Of a stretch of DNA of 64,000 nt, positions 17,482 through 25,449 are shown one piece after another. This DNA comes from a bacterium. GTDB lineage: Bacteria > Krumholzibacteriota > Krumholzibacteriia > LZORAL124-64-63. The first letter of the stretch is position 1. Each line of letters opens with the position of its first letter. The notes under the pieces are model-generated. The model searched no databases, was not told the DNA's origin, and was given only the letters and a program-made list of their open reading frames with translations. The stretch covers positions 1-64,000 of the forward strand of contig JAAEQC010000134.1 of the NCBI GenBank assembly GCA_024231905.1. Direction: 5' to 3'. A program made the translations under genes and the position numbers.

Positions 17482-17907
17482 TTGGCACGCATTCTCATCA
17501 CCGTGGGGGCCGGGGCTTTATCGGCCTTGTTCGTCTGGGGAATCGGCTGGCCGGGCAGCTGGTTCGATTACCTGGACAAGGCGCCCACCAAGGCGATCAT
17601 GTTCGTCAACATCTGGTTGATGCTCTCCCTGTTCGGATATGTCCTGTACGTGTTCCGGTTTCCACGCGACACCCGGCAGATGGCCTCGAGTCTCAGCAAG
17701 GGTTTCCTGGGTATCGCCGCGGCCGCGGGCGGACTTCCCTTCAGCATCAATCTCGTGAGCTTCATGGCTACCCGGTCCGGTCATCTCGCCGGTGATCTCC
17801 AGTTCTCCGCGTTGGACGGCGGCGCGGTCGTGGTGATCGTGTTCAGCATGCTCTTCTCCTTCGGTTGCCTCGTCGTTCATTACTTCGCGGCCGGGCGGGC
17901 GGCCTAG
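17482..17907 (+). CDS. four-helix membrane protein
   Basis: 141 residues with about four transmembrane segments (ILITVGAGALSALFVWGIGW, AIMFVNIWLMLSLFGYVLYVF, GFLGIAAAAGGLPFSINLV, GGAVVVIVFSMLFSFGCLVV). The TTG start at 17482 has a GAGGTCC six bases upstream. It follows the preceding small membrane gene by 15 bases, so the sigma gene and these two are probably one transcript. No family recognised. Confidence 0.65.
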   Translation: MARILITVGAGALSALFVWGIGWPGSWFDYLDKAPTKAIMFVNIWLMLSLFGYVLYVFRFPRDTRQMASSLSKGFLGIAAAAGGLPFSINLVSFMATRSGHLAGDLQFSALDGGAVVVIVFSMLFSFGCLVVHYFAAGRAA

Positions 17908-17965
17908 GTTGCGAAGCTCCGTGTAGAGAAGGGAAACCTCTCCGACAATCAGCCGGAATCTGGAA

Positions 17966-17998
17966 GGACGCCCGCCACGAGTGAACGAACGGGCGCCC
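17966..17998. terminator. hairpin between convergent genes
   Basis: GGACGCCCG pairs with CGGGCGCCC (eight of nine pairs) across a 15-base loop, between the end of the membrane protein gene (plus) and the end of the second sigma gene (minus). It has no clear U-tract, so it is only a possible shared terminator. Confidence 0.35.
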
Positions 17999-18009
17999 CG
18001 ATTACCCGA

Positions 18010-18723
18010 TCAGCTCGCAACCCCACTCTCGCCATCGGCCACTACCGCGAACAGGAACCCCAGCGCCTTCTTCAGCACCTTCCGCGCCCGATGCAGCCGT
18101 TGCTTCACCGCATTCGGCGAGATCCCCAGCTCCACGGCGATCTCCTTGTGGGTCCGCTTCTCGTAGTAGAACAGCCGCGCCGGCTCCAGCAGAGTCGGGG
18201 GCAATTCCGCGAGAGCGTCCACGACCGCCTGCTTACGCCGCAGTCGTTCCTGCTCCCGGAGCTCATCCGCCTTTTCCGGGTCGTCCTCGTCGGCGAGAGG
18301 GTCGTCATCCAAGGGGATGTCCTCGACGCCGTCGACCTCTGCAGTGAGTCCGAGCTCGAACATCTCCTCGGTGTCCCGCCGGATCAGGATCCGGACGATG
18401 CCCTTCATGTAAGCCACGGGGGGCACGACGGGCCGGGGCATGGTGGGCGCCTTCTCGAAGTAGGTGTCGATCGCTCGGATCGTGATGTCGCCGGCGTCCA
18501 GCACGCCCGACCTGAAGCCCTGACGGTTCTCCTGTTTCCGCACCTTGGCCCTGGAGTACGCGAGCAGATCCGCATAGGGCGTGACGCCCCGGACGGATCC
18601 GACGTCGTACTTGCTGTTCAGATAACGGCGGTAGGCCAGGAAGCGGTCGTCGTCGTGGGCGGTCGAGCTGTGGACGAGGTCGATATCCCTATCGATGCAC
18701 GAGCGAGGGGGCATGGGAGCCAT
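18010..18723 (-). CDS. second sigma-70 family (ECF-like) factor
   Basis: 237 residues. A region-2-like segment (DDRFLAYRRYLNSKY ... GDITIRAIDTYFEKA ... PVAYMKGIVRILIRR) precedes an acidic linker (DDDPLADEDDPEKADE) and a clear region 4 HTH (LPPTLLEPARLFYYEKRTHKEIAVELGISPNAVKQRLHRARKVL). ATG at 18723 with AAGGAGGCACCACC upstream. It is convergent with the first sigma factor operon, and the two share the LGISPN HTH helix, suggesting related but separate regulons. No anti-sigma gene is evident beside it. Confidence 0.75.
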   Translation of the reverse strand: MAPMPPRSCIDRDIDLVHSSTAHDDDRFLAYRRYLNSKYDVGSVRGVTPYADLLAYSRAKVRKQENRQGFRSGVLDAGDITIRAIDTYFEKAPTMPRPVVPPVAYMKGIVRILIRRDTEEMFELGLTAEVDGVEDIPLDDDPLADEDDPEKADELREQERLRRKQAVVDALAELPPTLLEPARLFYYEKRTHKEIAVELGISPNAVKQRLHRARKVLKKALGFLFAVVADGESGVAS

Positions 18724-18811
18724 GGTGGTGCCTCCTTATGCGAGGGCGCTCCCCCCTGCTGATCGTTTCGCGCTTCCGTTCGCTGCCGGTTCGGCTGGTG
18801 CGCTGCTCCTT

Positions 18812-18846
18812 GAACGGAAACGGCCCGTCCCTAGGGGGCCGGGCCG
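18812..18846 (-). terminator. possible intrinsic terminator
   Basis: On the minus strand CGGCCC pairs with GGGCCG and is followed by TTTCCGTTC. It overlaps the stop codon of the small minus-strand reading frame ending at 18831, lending that frame modest support. Confidence 0.35.
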
Positions 18847-19046
18847 CGACATGACCTCCACCCGCGGGGGCGGGCCGAGGTGGGCGATCCGATCTGAGGG
18901 GGGCAATGCCGTCTCCAGAACGTGGCAATGCTGAGTTCGCGGGCCACAAAATCCACCTCCCTCCGGGCCCGACACACGTCGATGGGATTCTCCGCGGCTC
19001 TGAACAGCGCGCGGCCCATGGGACGAGGTACTCGAATTGAACTCAT
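18831..19046 (-). CDS. possible small basic protein
   Basis: A 71-residue frame starting at an ATG after GAGAGAAGGGCAAACGC. The first ~45 residues (MGRALFRAAENPIDVCR ... EVDFVARELSIATFWRR) look helical and protein-like; the tail is Arg/Pro-rich as non-coding high-GC frames often are. A hairpin with a short T-run sits at its end. It lies upstream of the second sigma gene in the same orientation. Function unknown; it may not be a gene. The rest of 18724-19487 shows nothing I can name. Confidence 0.3.
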   Translation of the reverse strand: MSSIRVPRPMGRALFRAAENPIDVCRARREVDFVARELSIATFWRRHCPPQIGSPTSARPRGWRSCRGPAP

Positions 19047-19487
19047 GCGTTTGCCCTTCTCTCTTGGTTCGACGGTTGCCATCGCGTTGTGCCTTCCTTG
19101 GCGGGATTTGGTTCCTACTCTCTATCGTTTCGGGTTACGGATAATGCTTACCCCTCGTGGGCCATCGGGCCCGGGAGCAACCCGCCGCAATGCCCGCGTA
19201 GGTCCTACTTGTTAGTCCCCCCGAGGGTACAGAAATCACACAACGAAATGATCCCTAGGGCGACGCCACGAGGAACTCATTCCAAGGAGACGGCTTGAGA
19301 GGTTTTGCAGAATCGTCAGAGAGGGGGACGTAACCCCGCCCGGACCTGGTTTGCGGGCCGAGAGCGGCCGGATGTAACCCCACCGGGATAGGGAGCACAG
19401 GAACAGATAATCGTCCCAACAAGGAGCACGGGGTCATCGACACACGAATCAACGTCGACCCAGCATGTGGAAAGGAACGGTGGAGCC

Positions 19488-19699
19488 ATGAACGAGAAAT
19501 CCAAGAGCAGGCCGGACAAGAAGCGGAGAGGCCACCTTCCGAGGGTGGCGATTCGGGCCTGAAGCGGCGGCGCGAGCCCGCGTACCCGGATCGTCTCGAC
19601 CGCTACATCGCACTGGCCACCGACCTCGCACAGGTCGACCCGGACAAAGTCGCAGAACTGACGGACCACTACCTGAACGAGGAGGAAGACCATGAGTAG
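19488..19699 (+). pseudogene. small ORF apparently frameshifted
   Basis: An ATG at 19488 after GGTGGAGCC opens a lysine/arginine-rich frame that stops at 19560. A second frame covering the same region continues as PAYPDRLDRYIALATDL, AQVDPDKVAELTDHYLNE and ends at 19699; this part is acidic, helical and clearly protein-like but has no start codon of its own. A single-base shift between ~19510 and 19560 would join the two into a ~70-residue protein. The downstream proline-rich gene starts inside its last codons, which suggests translational coupling. Confidence 0.4.
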
Positions 19700-19955
19700 C
19701 CCGAACCCGACCACGCCCCCCGTCACTCCGACGCCCTTGTCGCCTCCGCCCGCAACGCCGCCGACCGTGGATGCCCGGCCCTCCCCGACCCCGCCCACCG
19801 ACCCGTCTCCGGTACCTCCGAATCCCTCGCCGGTCCGGCCTGGAGACCCGTCGCCCCCACCGCCTCGAAGCGCCCAGCCGACACCTCCGGTTCCCCCCCG
19901 TCCGGAGCCCGGCCACGTGCCTCCCCCGCCGGAGCCGGACGCCGCGCCGCAGTAG
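19692..19955 (+). CDS. proline-rich low-complexity small protein
   Basis: 87 residues, close to half of them proline, with Thr, Ser and Pro in irregular repeats and almost no hydrophobic residues; intrinsically disordered. The ATG at 19692 has GAGGAGGAAGACC upstream and overlaps the last codons of the preceding small frame. There is no signal peptide. A strong hairpin terminator follows at 19975, which supports real expression. Function unknown. Confidence 0.5.
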   Translation: MSSPNPTTPPVTPTPLSPPPATPPTVDARPSPTPPTDPSPVPPNPSPVRPGDPSPPPPRSAQPTPPVPPRPEPGHVPPPPEPDAAPQ

Positions 19956-19974
19956 GGCCGGGTCTCCACACAGA

Positions 19975-20012
19975 AGCGGCGGTCCAAGCCAGATGGACCG
20001 CCGCTTTCTCTT
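19975..20012 (+). terminator. intrinsic terminator after proline-rich gene
   Basis: AGCGGCGGTCC pairs perfectly with GGACCGCCGCT across a nine-base loop, followed by TTTCTCTT. Confidence 0.75.
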
Positions 20013-20083
20013 GGTCTCCTGCTAACCGCAGCGGATAGAGAGCGACAAGGCACCGCCGCCCTGTTCGACTGGAGGTTCGAGCC

Positions 20084-20191
20084 ATGATGACCGGAACCGA
20101 GATTCACCCCCACCCCATGTTCGTGTTCGCCTTGATCTGCATGATGATGTGGATCTTCGGGTTGTTGTCGACGACGCGGGACGACGAGTAG
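20084..20191 (+). CDS. 35-residue single-helix membrane peptide
   Basis: A short frame starting with ATG at 20084 and preceded by GGAGG at an ideal 8-base spacing. The peptide has a short polar N-terminus, a hydrophobic helix (MFVFALICMMMWIFGLL) and a charged DDE tail, giving a clear single-pass membrane topology. It sits after a terminator, so it should have its own promoter. No family is recognised; leader, toxin-like and small regulatory membrane peptides all have this form. Confidence 0.5.
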   Translation: MMTGTEIHPHPMFVFALICMMMWIFGLLSTTRDDE

Positions 20192-20243
20192 TCCCGCGTC
20201 GCCAATCAACGCCTGCGGTCACGCCGGCAAGCGTCCCTGGGAC

Positions 20244-21467
20244 CTATCCCGGAAATCCCAGCTCCATATAAAGCGCATCCTTCTCCTGAAGATTCGAGTA
20301 CAGCGTGCACCGCGACGCGATCCTCTCGTCCGTCGCCGCGTGAGGTATCCCGCTGTACGTGTCCTCCCAGGTGGAGGTCATGGCATACCGCTCGGCATCG
20401 TCGGGCGCCTCCTCCGGCAGGATCGCGTCGAACGCCTCCCCTTCCGGCGTCCCGTTGTGGCTCCCGTGGTGGGAGACCTTCAGGAAGTGGACCGGTTGCA
20501 AGACCCCGTGTTCGTGCATCTTGTGCCAGCTCTTCTCTTCCGCGTCCCCGGTGAACAGGAATCGCCAGCCGCGCCATTCCATGGCGAAGACGATGCTGCT
20601 GTCGTTGGCGGCCTTGTCGATGGCCAGCATGTTGTCGGCCAGGCCCCGGTTTCGGGCGTCGACGAGATTGAGGAAAGCCCCCGCGTCGACCCCCGGCGGC
20701 GGCGACGGCGGTAGGTAGGGGTCCTCGTCGGTGGCGGTGCCGGTGGCGGCGTCGGCGGCAGTGGCGGCAGTGGCGGCAGCCGGACCGTCGTCCAGGTCGA
20801 GGGCGAGCAGGAGGCTGAAGTAGTCGGCCGTGTCCTCCTCCGGGGCCCAGATGGAGAACGCCGCCTCGCGGAACGGGTGGGTGCCCTCCAGGTCGGACTC
20901 CCGGTGGATGTACGCCGTGTGATCGGGATTGAGGGTCTTGAGGTAACTGACCCCGTCCTTGGTCGAGTAGGGATTGTTGATGCCCAGCAGTTCCATGAAG
21001 CCGGGCTCCTCGGCCAGCCCCTTGCGCTGCAGGTGCCGGGTGATCCGCTTGAGCATGGCGTCGTAGGCGAGCCTCTGCTTCTCGGCTTCGGGGTGGTTGT
21101 CGTAATAGTCGTCGGCCGCCGAGGCGGTCATCCACACGTGATTCACCTCGAATCGGTCCTGGAAATCGTCGGGGTAAATCCTCCTGGCCGCGTAGTGCAG
21201 GCCCTGGACGTGGTCCAGGTGCTCGTGGGTCATGATGTAGAGATCCAGGGGCTTGCCGTCCAGTTCGGCCAGGATGTCCTCGATCACGGGCGGGAAGAAG
21301 TCGACGCTGCCGCCCTCGGCGCTCGCCACCGTCGGCGCGTTGCCCACGTCGATGAGGATGCGGCGGGTGGTGGTCTCGCCTGTGGCGGGATCCCGGTCCG
21401 GCACCGTGATGAGCAGGGCGTCGCCGAAGCCGACGTTGTAGACACGGATGGTCAGTGTGTCGCTCAT
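20244..21467 (-). CDS. metallo-beta-lactamase-fold hydrolase (ComEC/Rec2-like)
   Basis: 407 residues. An N-terminal strand (LTIRVYNVGFGDALLI) is followed by the metal motif MTHEHLDHVQGL (HxHxDH), a later Asp in FTGDAEEKSW and a terminal VSHHGSHNG, the arrangement of the soluble ComEC/Rec2-type MBL hydrolases. An Ala/Thr-rich insert (AAATAATAADAATGTAT) lies in the middle. The ATG at 21467 follows GAGGAGGGGGGATC and overlaps the stop of the metallopeptidase gene by four bases (ATGA). No transmembrane segment, so cytoplasmic. The substrate is unknown; DNA, RNA or a nucleotide messenger are typical for the fold. Confidence 0.8.
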   Translation of the reverse strand: MSDTLTIRVYNVGFGDALLITVPDRDPATGETTTRRILIDVGNAPTVASAEGGSVDFFPPVIEDILAELDGKPLDLYIMTHEHLDHVQGLHYAARRIYPDDFQDRFEVNHVWMTASAADDYYDNHPEAEKQRLAYDAMLKRITRHLQRKGLAEEPGFMELLGINNPYSTKDGVSYLKTLNPDHTAYIHRESDLEGTHPFREAAFSIWAPEEDTADYFSLLLALDLDDGPAAATAATAADAATGTATDEDPYLPPSPPPGVDAGAFLNLVDARNRGLADNMLAIDKAANDSSIVFAMEWRGWRFLFTGDAEEKSWHKMHEHGVLQPVHFLKVSHHGSHNGTPEGEAFDAILPEEAPDDAERYAMTSTWEDTYSGIPHAATDERIASRCTLYSNLQEKDALYMELGFPG

Positions 21468-23236
21468 GATCCCCCCTCCTCGGTGATGTGGAGCGTGCGG
21501 CCCATGCCCTTGATTCGCAGGGCGCCTTCGAGAATCTCGCCGGCCACGGCCCGTTCCAGCGGGATGCCGCCGATCCCGTAGGCGGCGCCGTCGACCTTGA
21601 GCAGGTTCTTGTCCAGCAGGTGGAGCAGGAGTCGGTCCGTGTCCGTGCGGTCGGTCCGGGTGCGCCGGGTGGTCAGGAGAGCGCGGACGGTGGGCGGGCC
21701 CTCGTCCCAGCTCATGACGAGGGTCGTACCGGCCGTCCAGCGTCGCCGGTCGGGCAGGCCCCGGTCCCGGACGTTCTTCTCCATCTCGGTCCAAGCGACC
21801 TTGAAGAAGCACTCCCGCGTTTCCTGGGGGCCGTCCCGGTGCCAGTCGCGCTTGGTCACGTCCAGGCGGGGCCGCACCTCGAAGCCTTTGATCCTGCGGG
21901 GGATGCCCAGCAGGTCCCGGTTCTTCTCGGCGAAGTCGTAGGCCACGTAGTCGCTACGCACGAGCGCGGCGAGATCGAGGTCGGCTACGGCCGGGTGGTC
22001 GAAGTTCGTCTCGACCTCCAAGGCTCGCCCGTCCGGAGCGATGCCGCGTTTGATGAACTCCGCGATCATCCATTGCCGCTGCCGCTTGCTCTGCGGGTGG
22101 GACGCCTCGTCGGCCGCGAGCACGGCCCGGGCGAGATCGGCGAAGGTAACGTCGCCCGGGGGCAGGTAGTCCAGGCCGCGGAACAGCGTACGCTTGAGCC
22201 GTTCGCTGGCCACGAAGAGCGCCTTGGATTGGGCGCCCAGCCGGTCGGCGAACCCCGCCGACGTCTGACGGGCGACCCGGCGCTGGACGTGCTCCGCTTC
22301 CGGGGCCGCCACCAGGTCCGGGTCGATCTCCCGCCGCGCACCGTACTGGCGGCGCAGCTCGTCGTAGACCCGGACCAGCACCCGGTAGAAGGCCCCCGAC
22401 AGCACTTCGCTCAGGTCGTGGGGACTGCCCCGGTCCACGCGATCCTGCTCGGGGGCGTCGGGATGGATGGATTTTGTGTTGAACAAGTCCCGCAGGAAGC
22501 GCCCCCGGTCCAGGGCCGCGCCGAACTGGCGCGCCAGGCCGCTGAAGGCCGTCGAGTGGTTCAGGTCGCCGCCCATCTGCTCGAGGATGCGTGACGCCAG
22601 CTCACGGCAGCGGAAGGCGCAGAGCAGGGACGTCAGGTCGGCCACCGCTTCGTGGATCGCCAGACCCTGGGGCGAGATGGTCTCGTAGAGGTCGGGGGCG
22701 ACGCCGTCGAGCACCGCGTGGGCGGTCTCGTGGGCGACGATGTCCTGGGAGTGGGCAGCGAAGATCATCCGGCCGTCGTCCGCCGGGAACCGGAAGAACT
22801 GGAGGCTGTGGCTTTCCCGTTCGTAGTAGGCGTTGGCCCGGTCGCCGGCCCGCGGCACCACCAGCAGCTGGGGCGCGTCGAACGCCCACTCCACTTGGCG
22901 GCCGAGGGCGTCCTTCTCCTCGAACATCCGCAGAGCCTTGTGGACGGCGCCGAAGACGCTGACCGCGGCCGCCCGGGTCGGGACCCGGGAGTCGCCCTCG
23001 GTGATCTCGTGGTCCAACCGGTACGAGCCCGCGCCTTTGATGGTCCCGGGCGGCACGAACGGGACACCCGGAGCGAGTTCCCCAGATTCCGGGTCGAAAT
23101 CCAGGATCGCCACCCGGGGCGAGATGGGTCCATCGAGGAATATCTCCTCCTCGATCGTGATCTTCTCGGTGGGATTGATGCCTTTGAAGTCAGCGACTTC
23201 CGGGTCCTTGACGATGACTGGGACGGTGACTTTCAT
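21464..23236 (-). CDS. HExxH zinc metallopeptidase (gluzincin type)
   Basis: 590 residues. The motif IVAHETAHAVLDGV supplies HExxH, and 20 or so residues later IHEAVADLTSLL supplies the Glu ligand, the gluzincin (thermolysin-like) layout. The N-terminal region (VVPRAGDRANAYYER, LQFFRF) is typical of the beta-rich half of these peptidases. There is no signal peptide, so it should act in the cytoplasm. The ATG at 23236 follows GGAGGGAAGTC. Its stop overlaps the MBL-fold hydrolase start, forming a two-gene operon divergent from a patatin-like lipase. A conflict-system role is possible but unproven. Confidence 0.8.
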   Translation of the reverse strand: MKVTVPVIVKDPEVADFKGINPTEKITIEEEIFLDGPISPRVAILDFDPESGELAPGVPFVPPGTIKGAGSYRLDHEITEGDSRVPTRAAAVSVFGAVHKALRMFEEKDALGRQVEWAFDAPQLLVVPRAGDRANAYYERESHSLQFFRFPADDGRMIFAAHSQDIVAHETAHAVLDGVAPDLYETISPQGLAIHEAVADLTSLLCAFRCRELASRILEQMGGDLNHSTAFSGLARQFGAALDRGRFLRDLFNTKSIHPDAPEQDRVDRGSPHDLSEVLSGAFYRVLVRVYDELRRQYGARREIDPDLVAAPEAEHVQRRVARQTSAGFADRLGAQSKALFVASERLKRTLFRGLDYLPPGDVTFADLARAVLAADEASHPQSKRQRQWMIAEFIKRGIAPDGRALEVETNFDHPAVADLDLAALVRSDYVAYDFAEKNRDLLGIPRRIKGFEVRPRLDVTKRDWHRDGPQETRECFFKVAWTEMEKNVRDRGLPDRRRWTAGTTLVMSWDEGPPTVRALLTTRRTRTDRTDTDRLLLHLLDKNLLKVDGAAYGIGGIPLERAVAGEILEGALRIKGMGRTLHITEEGGS

Positions 23237-23393
23237 GACTTCCCTCCAGTCTAAGAATTTGTCAAATAAGATGATATGGAAATCCCCAACTATCATGATA
23301 GTGGCAACTCACCAGCGTGGCACCCGGATTTATCCACCGTCCGCCTGCCGACTCGGCTACAATACCGGCATCTCGAACACGATCGGAGGGATC

Positions 23394-24662
23394 ATGAATG
23401 TTACCGAACACGATTCCCGCGTGGAGGGCCGCCCCGAACTGGCGCTGTGCCTTTCCGGTGGTGGTTTCCGGGCATCGATTTTCCACCTCGGCGTGCTGCG
23501 CCGGTTGCACGAGACCGGCGTGCTGGCCCAGATCAAGACCATCAGTTCTGTCTCTGGCGGCAGCATCTTGGCCGGACATCTGGCCGAACGCATGGTTCAC
23601 CTGGGCCTGGATTCCCTCAGCTCAATCACCGACTGGGACCGGCAGATCGGCAACCCGTTCCTGAAGCTCGTGTCCAGGGACCTGCGCACCTGGCCCATCC
23701 TGTGGACGCTGCCCTTCAACTGGCTGCTTCCTACGCCGCGCGCGGCCCACATGGTCGAGCGCTACCGCGACCGTCTCTCGGGGCTCCGCCTCAAGGATAT
23801 CCCGCCCCATCCCCGGTTCATGTTCTGCGCCACGAACCTGGCCTTCGGCGTCAACTGGTACTTCGAAAAGACCAGGGTGGGCGACTACCAGGCCGGGTAC
23901 GCCCCCACGCCGAGCGACCTGTCCCTGGCTTTCGCCGTGGCCGCCTCGGCCTGCTTCCCCCCGCTCTTCGGCCCCATGGGCGTTCCCATCGAGCCCGCGG
24001 AATTCAAGGGGGGCAAGTACCAGAAGCCTGACCGGGACAAGGTCATGCGCGGCCTGCGCCTGAGCGACGGCGGTGTGTACGACAACCTTGGTCTGGAACC
24101 GGCTTTGAAGAACCACGACACGGTGATCGTATCCGACTGCGGATCGCCCTTCGGTTTCAAGGTCAGCAGGATCCCCTTTATCAGGTATGCGCGGTACATC
24201 ACGGTGGTGCAGAAGCAGGTCAGTTCCCTGCGAAAGACGCAGCTGTTCAGCCTGATCAACGACCAGGCGCGCGCCTCTGCGACCGAGGCGGATGATGATT
24301 CGAGCAACCGTCGAATATTACTTCGCAGAGGTGTCTACCTGGGGCTGACGAGTGACGTGGAAGGATACAAAGCGGAGCCCCGCGACACCTGGAACGGTTA
24401 CTCCGACGCCCTCGTCAAGAGTATGATCGGTAATATCCGGACCGACCTCGACGGATTCACGATCGGTGAGCAGGCGGTCCTGGAGAACCACGGCTACGCG
24501 CTGGCCGACGTGGGCCTGCGCAAGCATCTCGCCGGGCTCGGTAATGACGGGGCGCCGTTCGTCCCGCCGCGCTCCGGCTGGCTGGACGAAAAGAAGGTTT
24601 CGCGGGCTCTGCGGCACAGTTCCCTGCGATTTTGGCCGCCGCGCTGGTTCGGGCTTACCTGA
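23394..24662 (+). CDS. patatin-like phospholipase
   Basis: 422 residues. The glycine-rich oxyanion loop (ALCLSGGGFRASIFHLG), the nucleophile elbow ISSVSGGSILAG (Ser in SxSGG; the usual first Gly is Ser) and the DGGVYDNLGL aspartate motif make up the Ser-Asp catalytic dyad of patatins, which hydrolyse membrane lipid acyl chains. A hydrophobic stretch (LWTLPFNWLLPTPR) may aid membrane contact. The ATG at 23394 has GGAGGG a few bases upstream. It is divergent from the metallopeptidase/MBL operon. No cyclic-nucleotide synthase is present, so this is not evidently a CBASS effector. Confidence 0.85.
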   Translation: MNVTEHDSRVEGRPELALCLSGGGFRASIFHLGVLRRLHETGVLAQIKTISSVSGGSILAGHLAERMVHLGLDSLSSITDWDRQIGNPFLKLVSRDLRTWPILWTLPFNWLLPTPRAAHMVERYRDRLSGLRLKDIPPHPRFMFCATNLAFGVNWYFEKTRVGDYQAGYAPTPSDLSLAFAVAASACFPPLFGPMGVPIEPAEFKGGKYQKPDRDKVMRGLRLSDGGVYDNLGLEPALKNHDTVIVSDCGSPFGFKVSRIPFIRYARYITVVQKQVSSLRKTQLFSLINDQARASATEADDDSSNRRILLRRGVYLGLTSDVEGYKAEPRDTWNGYSDALVKSMIGNIRTDLDGFTIGEQAVLENHGYALADVGLRKHLAGLGNDGAPFVPPRSGWLDEKKVSRALRHSSLRFWPPRWFGLT

Positions 24663-24768
24663 TCCGCGTCCGGCCGATCCGAAAATCGTTCTCCGCTTTT
24701 CTGGGTGTCTCCGGCAATCCTATCGGTATGCCCCCTCCTGTTATCCCGGCTCACTGACGGAACACGTG

Positions 24769-24797
24769 TTGCCAGTAGCCACTGTTTAGTGTATTAT
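24769..24797 (+). promoter_or_regulatory. sigma-70 type promoter for MerR gene
   Basis: TTGCCA (24769-24774), a 17-base spacer and TATTAT (24792-24797) lie 44 bases before the GTG start of the MerR gene. This is the best consensus promoter I see in the window. Confidence 0.6.
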
Positions 24798-24840
24798 CAA
24801 CAGAATCACTCTTCACGGACCTCACCAGCAGGAGATCACC

Positions 24841-25449
24841 GTGCACAAGCCCGGCCTCACCCTCGACGACCTGGTCCGCGAAACCGGCTTCACCAAACGC
24901 CAGATCCGCTTCTACATCTCCAAGCGGCTCGTACCCGGAGCGGGCGACAAGCGGGGTCCGTATACTGTATACCAACCCGAGACACTTGAGCGCCTCCAGG
25001 CCATCAAGCTATTGAAAAACATCAAGATCGAGCCCACTAGACGGGCCATGACCCTCGACGAGATCGGCCATTCCCTGGACACGCTCTCACCCGACGGCCT
25101 GGACGCCCTGCTGAGCGGCCGGGCCGAGTTGACGATCATGGACACGGAGGCTGAGCGGCAACCGTCGATGGACGTGCTGGAGGAGGAACCGCCGGTCATG
25201 GAGCCGGACGGCCTCGCTGTCCGCGAGATGCCCCCCGGCCTCCGCCGACGCCGTTCGGTGATCTCGCCGAGACCCTCGTGCGCGGACGATCCCGAATCCG
25301 GGGTCACCGCCCCCTCGCCCCAAACCGAACTGGCCCGAACCCTGGCCCAGGCCCGCGACCTCGTGGAGCAGTTGACCGCAGAGCGCCACCGTCTGTCCGG
25401 CCTGATCGACGACCTGGCCCGCCGACTCCAACGGGAGGATTCCCCATGA
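24841..25449 (+). CDS. MerR-family transcriptional regulator
   Basis: 202 residues. The N-terminal winged helix (LTLDDLVRETGFTKRQIRFY then YTVYQPETLERLQAIKLL) is the MerR DNA-binding domain, followed by a linker and a C-terminal helix (LAQARDLVEQLTAERHRL) that would form the dimer coiled coil. The effector region lacks a cysteine cluster, so it is not a metal-type MerR. The GTG start has CAGGAG seven bases upstream. Its stop overlaps the next gene (ATGA), so it probably regulates or partners that protein. Confidence 0.8.
   Translation: MHKPGLTLDDLVRETGFTKRQIRFYISKRLVPGAGDKRGPYTVYQPETLERLQAIKLLKNIKIEPTRRAMTLDEIGHSLDTLSPDGLDALLSGRAELTIMDTEAERQPSMDVLEEEPPVMEPDGLAVREMPPGLRRRRSVISPRPSCADDPESGVTAPSPQTELARTLAQARDLVEQLTAERHRLSGLIDDLARRLQREDSP

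Noticed and set aside
20071..20083. GGTTCGAGCC as a tRNA T-loop
   Set aside because: It overlaps a ribosome site (GGAGG) for the 35-residue peptide; no acceptor or anticodon stem can be built around it.
23394..24662. Patatin protein as a CBASS effector
   Set aside because: No cyclic-oligonucleotide synthase, Cap2/Cap3 or HORMA/TRIP13 gene is nearby.
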